Source: an uncultured Collinsella sp. (GTDB lineage: Bacteria; Actinomycetota; Coriobacteriia; Coriobacteriales; Coriobacteriaceae). From it: a DNA stretch of 6,853 nt. The position numbers and the translations under genes were made by a program. The DNA is taken from positions 1 through 6,853 of the forward strand of contig CABVAO010000071.1 in NCBI GenBank assembly GCA_902496335.1. The letters are read 5' to 3'. Numbering within the stretch: the stretch's first letter is position 1; each line of letters opens with the position of its first letter. Below, piece by piece: positions 1 through 5,438 of this stretch. The notes beneath the pieces are model-generated. The model worked only from the letters and a program-made list of their open reading frames with translations. It had not been told where the DNA came from and ran no database searches.

Positions 1-12
1 GGTCGGAGGGGT

Positions 13-80
13 GGCTTTGTAAAGCCGTTTGTCTCCACCCGCGTAGCGGGTGGTTCAAAGCTGGCCGCTGCGCGGCCAGC
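13..80. repeat. Cluster of three small perfect hairpins, REP-like
   Basis: Three inverted repeats follow each other: GGCTTT/AAAGCC (13-18, 21-26, two-base loop), CCACCCGC/GCGGGTGG (35-42, 46-53, loop GTA) and GCTGGCCGC/GCGGCCAGC (60-68, 72-80, loop TGC). A GGGTGG at 9-14 could also pair with CCACCC at 35-40, giving an alternative fold. No reading frame or RNA gene is recognised here. Dense, short-looped, GC-rich hairpins between genes are typical of repetitive extragenic palindromes, but only one copy is in the window, so repetition in the genome is not shown. Confidence 0.5.
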
Positions 81-97
81 GGACTAAAGTCTTGAAC

Positions 98-128
98 AAA
101 AAGGGTCCCGCACTTGCGGAACCCTTTT
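98..128 (-). terminator. Intrinsic terminator after secG
   Basis: AAAAGGGT and CCGC (99-106, 108-111) pair with GCGG and ACCCTTTT (116-119, 121-128), with one C/A mismatch and a four-base loop. The minus strand ends in TTTTT at 102-98. The A-rich and T-rich flanks make it usable in both directions, so it could also end a transcript coming from the left. Confidence 0.85.
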
Positions 129-150
129 CAAGTATTTATGCGGCTCGTGC

Positions 151-405
151 TTAGAAGCCGACGATGCCCTGCGGGAAGAAGAACATGCACAGGACGACGC
201 ACACGGCAAAAACGACGGCCATAATTACCGTCAGGCGATCGAGGTTCTGCTCCATGACGCCCGTGGCAGAGCTGGAGTTATACAGCGAGCTAGCGATCAT
301 ATCCGAAACGCCGGTGCCCTTACCGGAATGCATCAGGACGAGAATCGTCAGCGCCACGGCAGAGACAGCCCAAACGACAAACAGAAGAATCTGGAACGGA
401 CCCAT
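151..405 (-). CDS. secG: Protein-export membrane protein SecG
   Basis: This 84-residue small membrane protein is the SecG subunit of the SecYEG translocon, which aids SecA-driven export across the cytoplasmic membrane. Two hydrophobic segments are seen, roughly residues 4-24 and 58-79. They are joined by a glycine- and serine-rich loop, HSGKGTGVSDMIASSLYNSSSATGVMEQNLDRLT, which carries the family-typical GKG and the NLDR-type stretch before the second helix. Length fits the family (70-110). AAGGAG lies seven bases before the ATG, and no other start is plausible. It follows the glycolytic genes after a terminator, as secG follows tpiA in many Actinomycetota. The association is positional rather than metabolic. 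A terminator closes the gene within 25 bases of its stop. Confidence 0.95.
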   Translation of the reverse strand: MGPFQILLFVVWAVSAVALTILVLMHSGKGTGVSDMIASSLYNSSSATGVMEQNLDRLTVIMAVVFAVCVVLCMFFFPQGIVGF

Positions 406-510
406 AGATAAGCTCCTTAATAGAACAATTCAAACTCCAGTACTGTACCACAATCCCCCGCTCTCCCCTACCTGCCACTCAAGGACGAGGTGGAAATGGC
501 AGAAATACCA

Positions 511-544
511 AAAAGGGGATTGTCCGGTTGTGGACAACCCCCTT
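511..544 (-). terminator. Intrinsic terminator after gpmI
   Basis: AAGGGG and TTGTCC (513-518, 520-525) pair with GGACAA and CCCCTT (532-537, 539-544), interrupted by one A/C mismatch, around a six-base loop. On the minus strand the stem runs into TTTTTGG. This should end the pgk-tpiA-gpmI transcript and implies that secG has its own promoter or depends on read-through. The remaining spacer, 419-510, shows no convincing -35/-10 pair to me. Confidence 0.85.
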
Positions 545-546
545 AC

Positions 547-569
547 TAGAAAACGGTATTTGTTTTCTA
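547..569 (-). other. AT-rich hairpin immediately after gpmI
   Basis: TAGAAAAC (547-554) pairs perfectly over eight bases with GTTTTCTA (562-569), with a seven-base loop. It starts at the base after the gpmI stop codon and precedes the main terminator by two bases. It is too AT-rich to terminate alone; it may protect the 3' end of the message or be incidental. Confidence 0.35.
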
Positions 570-2123
570 TTAGGCCTCGGCGGCGAGCACGCGACCCGTC
601 ATCTCGGCGGAAGGCTCCAGACCAGCCATGGTGAGCATGGTCGGAGCGATATCGGAAAGACGGCCGTCCTCGATACCGGTGAGCTTGGCCTTCTCATCAA
701 CGATGATGAACGGCACACGGTTGGTGGTGTGAGCAGTGAACGGATGCTTAGAACCGTCGGAAGCAACGTCAAACATGTGATCGGCATTGCCGTGGTCGGC
801 GGTAATCAGCGCAAAGCCGCCCTTGGCGAGAATCGCCGGGACAACCTTGGACAGGGCATCGTCAACAGCCTCGACAGCCTTAACGGCAGCGTCGAAAACA
901 CCGGTGTGACCAACCATGTCGCAGTTCGCGAAGTTCACGATGTAGAAATCAGCGCGATCCTCGTTGATGGCGGCGACGAGCTTCTCGGTAACCTCGGGAG
1001 CGCTCATCTCGGGCTGCAGATCGTAGGTAGCAACCTTGGGGGAAGCGACGAGCACGCGCTCCTCGCCCTCCTTGGGCTCCTCGATGCCACCGTTGAGGAA
1101 GAACGTCACGTGGGCGTACTTCTCGGTCTCGGCAGTGTGCAGCTGCTTCAGGCCATTGGCGGCGATAACGTCGGCCAGGACGTTCTCGGGGAACGTCTTG
1201 GGGAAGGCGACCTCGACGTCAAACGTCGGATCGTACTCGGTCATCGTCACAAAGTGCGAGAGCTTGATCTGCTCGCGCTCAAAGCCGTCGAACTCCTTGT
1301 CCGTGAACACGCGGGTCATCTGACGTGCGCGGTCGGGACGGAAGTTGAAGAAAATAGCCGCGTCGCCCTCGTGGATGCCCTCGTTGTGGGCAGCGAAGGG
1401 CTCGACGAACTCGTCGCCGCGCGGGTCCTTCTCGTAGTAGGCCTTGATACCGGCAACGGGGTCGACATCGGCATCGGACGCGTTGACCATGACGTCGTAG
1501 GCGCGCTGGATGCGCTCCCAACGGTTGTCGCGGTCCATCGCCCAATAACGACCCGAGACGGTGGCAACGCGAGCGTCGCAACCGGTCTCCTCGGAAATCT
1601 TGGCCAGGAAGGCGCAGAACTCACTCATGTAACCGGCACCGGACTGCGGGTCGACGTCGCGGCCATCCATGAAGGCGTGGACGCGAACGGTCTTGACACC
1701 ATGCTCGGCAGCCATCTTGACCAGAGCCTCGACGTGGTTCATGTGGGAGTGAACGCCGCCAGGGCTCATAAGGCCCATGAGGTGGAGAGTCTTGCCGTCA
1801 GCCTTGACATCGTCCATGGCCTTGACGAAAACCTCGTTCTTGGCGATGGAGCCGTCCTTGATGGCATTGTTGATGCGCGAAAGCTCCTGGAACACGATGC
1901 GGCCGGCACCGATATTGAGGTGGCCTACCTCGGAGTTGCCCATCTGGCCGTCGGGAAGGCCCACGTCCTCGCCCGAAGCGCCGAGCGTGGTGTGGGGGTA
2001 CTTCTCGTACAGGCTATCAAGGAAGGGCGTCTTGGCAGCGGCGACGGCGTTCTCACCATCGGCTGGAGCAAGGCCGCAGCCATCCATGATAATCAGGAGT
2101 GCAGGAAGATGACGTTGTGCCAT
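570..2123 (-). CDS. gpmI: 2,3-bisphosphoglycerate-independent phosphoglycerate mutase
   Basis: This 517-residue monomeric enzyme of the alkaline-phosphatase superfamily interconverts 3- and 2-phosphoglycerate using two metal ions, usually manganese. The phosphatase domain is split around the transferase domain. Its metal ligands and nucleophile are visible: Asp14 in MDGCGL, Ser64 in QMGNSEVGH, Asp402 and His406 in CDMVGH, Asp443 and His444 in TADHGN, and His465 in TAHTTN. The inserted domain carries GGVHSH (122-127), DGRD (153-156), SGRYWAMDRD (190-199), FNFRPDRARQ and ETEKYAHVTFF. Length matches the family (about 510-515). The start is five bases after the tpiA stop and has no strong Shine-Dalgarno sequence, which suggests coupled translation. 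In most Actinomycetota with this cluster, gpmI is not between tpiA and secG; that arrangement recalls Bacillota glycolytic operons. A strong terminator follows. Confidence 0.97.
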   Translation of the reverse strand: MAQRHLPALLIIMDGCGLAPADGENAVAAAKTPFLDSLYEKYPHTTLGASGEDVGLPDGQMGNSEVGHLNIGAGRIVFQELSRINNAIKDGSIAKNEVFVKAMDDVKADGKTLHLMGLMSPGGVHSHMNHVEALVKMAAEHGVKTVRVHAFMDGRDVDPQSGAGYMSEFCAFLAKISEETGCDARVATVSGRYWAMDRDNRWERIQRAYDVMVNASDADVDPVAGIKAYYEKDPRGDEFVEPFAAHNEGIHEGDAAIFFNFRPDRARQMTRVFTDKEFDGFEREQIKLSHFVTMTEYDPTFDVEVAFPKTFPENVLADVIAANGLKQLHTAETEKYAHVTFFLNGGIEEPKEGEERVLVASPKVATYDLQPEMSAPEVTEKLVAAINEDRADFYIVNFANCDMVGHTGVFDAAVKAVEAVDDALSKVVPAILAKGGFALITADHGNADHMFDVASDGSKHPFTAHTTNRVPFIIVDEKAKLTGIEDGRLSDIAPTMLTMAGLEPSAEMTGRVLAAEA

Positions 2124-2128
2124 ATGTC

Positions 2129-2896
2129 CTACTCGCCTGCCTTGACGACCATAGAGGCGAAGTCGGCAGCCTTGAGCGAAGCGCCGCCCACGAGGGCGCC
2201 GTCAACGTCGGGCTTGGCGACGAGCTCAGCGATGTTGCCAGGCTTGGCAGAGCCACCATAGAGAACGCGGATGCCGTTAGCGAGCTCCTCGCCGAACATC
2301 TCCTTGAGGGTCTCACGGATAGCACCGCAGACCTCCTGAGCGTCCTCGGCGGTAGCGGTCTTGCCGGTGCCGATGGCCCAGATGGGCTCGTAGGCGACGA
2401 CGACCTGCTTGGGGCAGGTGATCTCAAGACCAGCAAGGCCAGCCTTGACCTGGTTCACGACGTGCTCGACATAGGTGCCAGCCTCGCGGACCTCGAGGGA
2501 CTCGCCGCAGCAGAAGACGGGAACAAGGCCGGCGGCAACGAGAGCCTTAGCCTTCTTGTTCTGGTCCTCGTCGGTCTCGTGGAAGTAGTCGCGACGCTCG
2601 GAGTGACCGATGATGCAGTAGGTGCAGCCAGCGGACTTGAGCATGTCGTAAGAGGACTCACCGGTGAAGGCACCCTTGGCCTCCCAGTACACGTTCTGTG
2701 CACCGAGGGCGATGGGGGCAGCCTGAATGCGGTCATGAACCGTGGTGATGTCGATGGTCGGAGGGCAGACGAGCACCTCGACGCCAGCCGGAACCTCGGG
2801 CAGAGCCTGAGCCAGCTCGTCGGCGAGCTTGGCAGCCTCGGCGACGTCGTTGTTCATCTTCCAGTTACCAGCGATAAGAAGGGTGCGATTAGGCAT
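2129..2896 (-). CDS. tpiA: Triose-phosphate isomerase
   Basis: This 255-residue TIM-barrel enzyme, dimeric and cytosolic, interconverts dihydroxyacetone phosphate and glyceraldehyde 3-phosphate. The substrate-binding Asn11 and Lys13 lie in GNWKMN. The catalytic His98 is in GHSERR and the catalytic base Glu170 in VAYEPIWAIGTGKTA, whose PIWAIGTGKTA part is the mobile loop 6. The phosphate-gripping YGGSAKPGN (213-221) and GALVGGASL (233-241) close the barrel. Length is typical (about 250). It begins inside the end of pgk and ends five bases before gpmI, so pgk, tpiA and gpmI read as one tightly packed operon. No missing residue or unusual insertion is seen. Confidence 0.98.
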   Translation of the reverse strand: MPNRTLLIAGNWKMNNDVAEAAKLADELAQALPEVPAGVEVLVCPPTIDITTVHDRIQAAPIALGAQNVYWEAKGAFTGESSYDMLKSAGCTYCIIGHSERRDYFHETDEDQNKKAKALVAAGLVPVFCCGESLEVREAGTYVEHVVNQVKAGLAGLEITCPKQVVVAYEPIWAIGTGKTATAEDAQEVCGAIRETLKEMFGEELANGIRVLYGGSAKPGNIAELVAKPDVDGALVGGASLKAADFASMVVKAGE

Positions 2897-4079
2897 CGAG
2901 AAGCGCCTCCACTCCGGGCAGGGCCTTACCCTCGACGAGCTCCATGGAAGCGCCACCACCGGTGGAGATCCAGCTCATCTTGTCGGCCAGGTTGAACTTG
3001 TTGACAGCTGCGACAGAGTCGCCACCGCCGATGATCGAGGTGCAGTCGGCCTCGGCGACAGCCTCGGCGATAGCCTGGGTGCCGTGAGCAAAGTTGTCGA
3101 ACTCGAAGACGCCCATGGGGCCATTCCAGAACACGGTCTTGGCGCCCTTGACGGCCTCGGCGTAGAGCTCCTCGGTCTTGGGGCCGATGTCCATGCCCTC
3201 ACGATCGTCGGGGATAGCGTCGGAAGCGACAACCTCGGGGACAGCGTCCTCGCCAAAGTGATCGGCAACGCGGTTGTCGATGGGGAGCAGGATCTTGACG
3301 CCCTTCTCCTCGGCCTTCTTGAGCATCTCACCGGCGCGCTCGACCCAGTCCTCTTCCTTGAGGGACTGACCGACGGACAGGCCCTGAGCCAGGAAGAAGG
3401 TGTAGGCCATACCGCCACCGATGATCAGGGTGTCAGCAGAGTCGATGAGGTGATCGAGAACGCCGATCTTGGAGGAAACCTTGGAACCGCCGACGATGGC
3501 GACGAAGGGGCGCTCGGGCTCGGCGAAGATGCCGGTCAGCGTGTCGACCTCCTTCTCGAGCAGGAAGCCGGCGACGGCAGGCAGGTAAGCGGCGGGGCCC
3601 ACGACGGAACCCTGGGCGCGGTGAGCGGTGCCGAAGGCATCGAGAACGAAGACGTCACCATAGGAAGCGAGCTTCTTGGCGATCTCGGGATCGTTCTTCT
3701 TCTCACGCTTATCGAAGCGAACGTTCTCGAGAACGAGAACCTTGCCCGGCTCGACGGCGGCGACAGCCTCAGCAGCCTTCTCGCCGTAGGTGTCGGCGAC
3801 AAAGGCAACGTCAAGACCAGAGAGCTCGGCGAGCTTCTTGGCGACGGGCTCGAGGGACAGCTCGGGCTGGAAGCCGGTGCCATCGGGACGGCCGAGGTGG
3901 CTCATGAGGATGACGCGAGCATTGTGCTCAACGAGATAGTTGATGGTGGGCAGGGCAGCCTTGATACGGGTGGTGTCGCCAACGACGCCATCCTTGATAG
4001 GCACGTTAAAGTCAACGCGGACGAGAACGCGCTTTCCGTCGACATCGATGTCGCGGACGGTCTTCTTGGTAAAGGCCAT
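2889..4079 (-). CDS. pgk: Phosphoglycerate kinase
   Basis: This 396-residue monomeric cytosolic enzyme transfers phosphate from 1,3-bisphosphoglycerate to ADP, giving ATP and 3-phosphoglycerate. The N-terminal substrate domain shows RVDFNVP (21-27), SHLGRP (60-65), ENVRF (118-122) and DAFGTAHR (147-154). The hinge and C-terminal nucleotide domain show GGSKVSSKI (197-205), WNGPMGVFE (318-326), GGGDS (351-355) and STGGGASMELVEG (372-384). Length matches the family (390-400) and no key motif is missing. The last bases overlap the tpiA start by eight bases (ATGCCTAA), so the two are translationally coupled. No clear promoter is visible between the gap terminator and this gene, so expression may depend on read-through from gap, on a promoter I cannot recognise, or on mRNA processing. 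The gene contains no TTA, CTA or TCA codons, as expected for a highly expressed gene. Confidence 0.98.
   Translation of the reverse strand: MAFTKKTVRDIDVDGKRVLVRVDFNVPIKDGVVGDTTRIKAALPTINYLVEHNARVILMSHLGRPDGTGFQPELSLEPVAKKLAELSGLDVAFVADTYGEKAAEAVAAVEPGKVLVLENVRFDKREKKNDPEIAKKLASYGDVFVLDAFGTAHRAQGSVVGPAAYLPAVAGFLLEKEVDTLTGIFAEPERPFVAIVGGSKVSSKIGVLDHLIDSADTLIIGGGMAYTFFLAQGLSVGQSLKEEDWVERAGEMLKKAEEKGVKILLPIDNRVADHFGEDAVPEVVASDAIPDDREGMDIGPKTEELYAEAVKGAKTVFWNGPMGVFEFDNFAHGTQAIAEAVAEADCTSIIGGGDSVAAVNKFNLADKMSWISTGGGASMELVEGKALPGVEALLDA
2906..2910 (-). promoter_or_regulatory. Ribosome binding site of tpiA, inside the end of pgk
   Basis: The minus strand reads GGAGG, nine bases before ATG at 2896, within the last codons of pgk. 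It decides the start at MPNRTLLIAGNWKMN instead of the in-frame ATG at 2959, which would add 21 non-conserved residues deep inside pgk. Confidence 0.85.
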
Positions 4080-4090
4080 GTTTGCTTCTA

Positions 4091-4095
4091 CCTTT
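4091..4095 (-). promoter_or_regulatory. Ribosome binding site of pgk
   Basis: The minus strand reads GAAAGGTAG ahead of the ATG at 4079. The AAAGG core lies 11 bases before the start, a rather long spacing. It supports MAFTKKTVRDIDV as the N-terminus over an in-frame upstream ATG at 4115, which falls inside the leader hairpin. Confidence 0.65.
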
Positions 4096-4102
4096 CGTAC
4101 GT

Positions 4103-4125
4103 GTCTGCCTCCCATTACGGCAGAC
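4103..4125 (-). other. Hairpin in the pgk leader
   Basis: GTCTGCC (4103-4109) and GGCAGAC (4119-4125) form a perfect seven-pair stem with a nine-base loop. It lies between the gap terminator and the pgk ribosome binding site. There is no T-run after it, so it is not a terminator. It may be an mRNA-stabilising structure, an RNase processing site or a regulator binding site; nothing in the sequence decides among these. Confidence 0.4.
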
Positions 4126-4135
4126 GATTTCTTAT

Positions 4136-4182
4136 AAAAAGGGCGCGACCCTAGGGTGTAAGCCCTATAAGGCCGCGCCCTT
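4136..4182 (-). terminator. Intrinsic terminator after gap
   Basis: AAGGGCGCG (4139-4147) pairs perfectly with CGCGCCCTT (4174-4182). Inside it TAGGG (4152-4156) pairs with CCCTA (4163-4167). On the minus strand the stem is followed by TTTTTATAAG. This is a strong rho-independent signal between gap and pgk, 38 bases after the gap stop at its nearest arm. It could act as a full terminator or as a partial one that sets the gap to pgk ratio. Confidence 0.88.
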
Positions 4183-4219
4183 CTTTAGACGCTCAACGAG
4201 CTATTCGCTAAAAGCTAAA

Positions 4220-5245
4220 TTAAGCAACGAACTTCTCGAAGTACTTGATGGTGCGGACCATCTGAGAGGTGTAGGAGTTCTCGTTGTCGTACCAAGAGGT
4301 GACCTGAACGAGGGTCTGGCCGTTGCCGAGGTCAGAGCACATGGTCTGAGTGGCGTCGAAGATGGAGCCGTGGGTCTCGCCGATGATGTCGGTGGAGACG
4401 ATGTCGTCCTCGTTGTAACCGAAGGTCTCGGAGATGGTGGCAGCGTAGGCCTTCATAGCAGCGTTGACCTCGTCGACGGTGACCTTCTTGTCAACGACAG
4501 CGTAGAGGTTGGTGATGGAGCCGGTCGGCGTCGGGACGCGCTGGGCGGCACCGATGAGTTTACCGTTGAGCTCGGGGAGAACCAGGCCGATAGCCTTGGC
4601 AGCACCGGTGGTGTTGGGGACGATGTTGACGGCGCAGGCGCGGGAGCGACGGAAGTTGCCCTTGCGCTGCGGGCCGTCGAGCGGCATCTGGTCGCCGGTG
4701 AAGGCGTGGATGGTGGTCATGATGCCGGACACGATGGGAGCGAAGTCGTTCAGACCCTTGGCCATCGGGGCGAGGCAGTTGGTGGTGCAGGAAGCAGCGG
4801 AGATGATGTTGTCCTCAGCGGTCAGCGTCTCATGGTTGACGTTGTACACGATGGTGGGCAGATCGCTGCCAGCCGGAGCGGAGATGACGACCTTCTTGGC
4901 GCCAGCGTTGATGTGGGCCTGAGCCTTAGCCTTGCTGGTGTAGAAGCCGGTGCACTCGAGAACGACGTCAACGTCGAGGTCGCCCCAAGGCAGGTTGTTG
5001 GCGTCGGCCTCCTTGTAGATCTTGATCTCCTTGCCGTCAACGGTGATGGAATCCTCGCCAGCAACGACCTCGTGATCGCGAGCGTAGTTGCCCTGCGTGG
5101 AGTCGTACTTCAGCAGGTAAGCGAGCATATCGGGAGAGGTGAGGTCGTTGATAGCGACGATCTCGGAGCCCTCATGACCGAACATCTGACGGAAAGCCAG
5201 ACGACCGATGCGACCGAAGCCGTTAATAGCAACCTTTACTGCCAT
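4220..5245 (-). CDS. gap: Glyceraldehyde-3-phosphate dehydrogenase, type I
   Basis: This 341-residue cytosolic enzyme oxidises glyceraldehyde 3-phosphate with NAD and phosphate to 1,3-bisphosphoglycerate. It forms a homotetramer. The Rossmann nucleotide-binding motif INGFGRIGRL is at residues 7-16, and an acidic residue follows the second strand (IND, Asp34), favouring NAD over NADP. The catalytic loop ASCTTNCLAP is at 151-160 with nucleophile Cys153; the partner His180 lies in TTIHAFTGDQ. Further family blocks are RRSRA, NIVPNTTGAAKAIG, RVPTPTGS and the C-terminal SWYDNENSYTSQMVRTIKYF. Length is normal (about 335). No second gap gene is seen, so the enzyme may serve both glycolysis and gluconeogenesis (inference). 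It is separated from pgk by a strong terminator, so gap probably forms an abundant single-gene transcript, with reduced read-through into pgk. Confidence 0.98.
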   Translation of the reverse strand: MAVKVAINGFGRIGRLAFRQMFGHEGSEIVAINDLTSPDMLAYLLKYDSTQGNYARDHEVVAGEDSITVDGKEIKIYKEADANNLPWGDLDVDVVLECTGFYTSKAKAQAHINAGAKKVVISAPAGSDLPTIVYNVNHETLTAEDNIISAASCTTNCLAPMAKGLNDFAPIVSGIMTTIHAFTGDQMPLDGPQRKGNFRRSRACAVNIVPNTTGAAKAIGLVLPELNGKLIGAAQRVPTPTGSITNLYAVVDKKVTVDEVNAAMKAYAATISETFGYNEDDIVSTDIIGETHGSIFDATQTMCSDLGNGQTLVQVTSWYDNENSYTSQMVRTIKYFEKFVA

Positions 5246-5250
5246 TGTGT

Positions 5251-5257
5251 CTCCTTT
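5251..5257 (-). promoter_or_regulatory. Ribosome binding site of gap
   Basis: The minus strand reads AAAGGAG, followed by five bases and then ATG at 5245. It fixes the start at MAVKVAINGFGRIG, which is also the conserved N-terminus of the family. It rules out the in-frame upstream ATG at 5347, which would add 34 lysine- and arginine-rich residues from promoter DNA. Confidence 0.85.
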
Positions 5258-5269
5258 CGTAAGGCCCCC

Positions 5270-5287
5270 GCGAGCTACAGCGCCCGC
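5270..5287 (-). other. GC-rich hairpin in the gap mRNA leader
   Basis: On the minus strand GCGGGC and GCTCGC pair (one G-U wobble) around a six-base loop. Outer GGCC blocks at 5294-5297 and 5263-5266 could extend the structure. It would lie in the leader about 25-42 bases before the gap start, outside the ribosome binding site. A leader hairpin could stabilise a highly expressed message, but no known riboswitch is recognised. Confidence 0.25.
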
Positions 5288-5317
5288 CGTTGAGGCCCAC
5301 AAACTAACCACTCGCCT

Positions 5318-5323
5318 AATATA
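5318..5323 (-). promoter_or_regulatory. Candidate -10 element of the gap promoter
   Basis: Read on the minus strand the hexamer is TATATT, one base from the TATAAT consensus. It sits just downstream of a run of eight A, about 73 bases before the gap start. At 16-18 base spacing the -35 region (TGAAAT or neighbouring registers) is a poor match to TTGACA, which would suit a promoter needing an activator or an upstream A-tract. This is the best candidate in the whiA-gap spacer, but it rests on one hexamer. Confidence 0.4.
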
Positions 5324-5339
5324 CCTTTTTTTTGACTTG

Positions 5340-5363
5340 AATTTCACGAGAATGCTCGAAATT
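5340..5363. promoter_or_regulatory. Inverted repeat AATTTC-N12-GAAATT in the gap promoter region
   Basis: Two perfectly complementary hexamers, AATTTC and GAAATT, flank 12 bases that hold a further CGAG/CTCG pairing around a four-base loop. The repeat covers the place where a -35 element would sit for the candidate -10 at 5318-5323. It could be an operator of a dimeric regulator or a weak transcript hairpin after whiA. It is not followed by a run of T on the minus strand, so it is a poor intrinsic terminator. Confidence 0.35.
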
Positions 5364-5379
5364 GAAAATCAAATTTACG

Positions 5380-5393
5380 TTAAAACGTTTTAA
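5380..5393. promoter_or_regulatory. 14-bp perfect palindrome, candidate LacI-family (cre-like) operator
   Basis: The sequence TTAAAACGTTTTAA is its own reverse complement over 14 bases. The AAAACGTTTT core with a central CG is the typical shape of LacI/GalR-family operators, and it differs from a symmetric cre site (TGAAAACGTTTTCA) at the second base from each end. It lies about 135 bases upstream of the gap start and about 57 bases upstream of the candidate -10 element, in AT-rich non-coding DNA. Which protein binds it, and whether it activates or represses gap, cannot be told from the window. Because the background is AT-rich, part of the match could be chance. Confidence 0.45.
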
Positions 5394-5438
5394 ATACTAA
5401 AATAGCAGCTAAATCCATATATAAGTCGTTACTTCAAA

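Noticed and set aside
50..62. tRNA T-loop-like sequence GGTTCAAAGC
   Set aside because: The flanking five-base arms do not pair, and no acceptor, D or anticodon arm is present; the bases are the linker between two hairpins.
164..634. Plus-strand open frame of 156 codons across secG and the gpmI-secG spacer
   Set aside because: It runs antisense to secG, through a terminator hairpin and into gpmI, and its product is arginine- and proline-rich with no recognisable domain.
4131..4136. TATAAG on the minus strand as a pgk -10 element
   Set aside because: It is the tail of the gap terminator T-tract, and nothing like a -35 lies 16-18 bases upstream, which is inside the terminator stem.
528..5293. 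Very long plus-strand open frames (528-2261, 2099-2995, 2829-4154, 4082-5293) covering the whole glycolytic cluster
   Set aside because: Each is codon-aligned antisense to a secure glycolytic gene. They are open only because those genes avoid TTA, CTA and TCA; the predicted proteins are low-complexity, rich in Val, Leu, Gly and Asp, and match no family I know.
5246..5347. N-terminal extension of Gap starting at 5347
   Set aside because: The added 34 residues come from AT-rich promoter DNA and a GC-rich leader and are not part of the family; a good ribosome binding site precedes the ATG at 5245.
5340..5363. Intrinsic terminator for whiA
   Set aside because: The hairpin has no T-run after it on the minus strand. 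No other strong terminator is seen between whiA and gap, so read-through into gap is possible.
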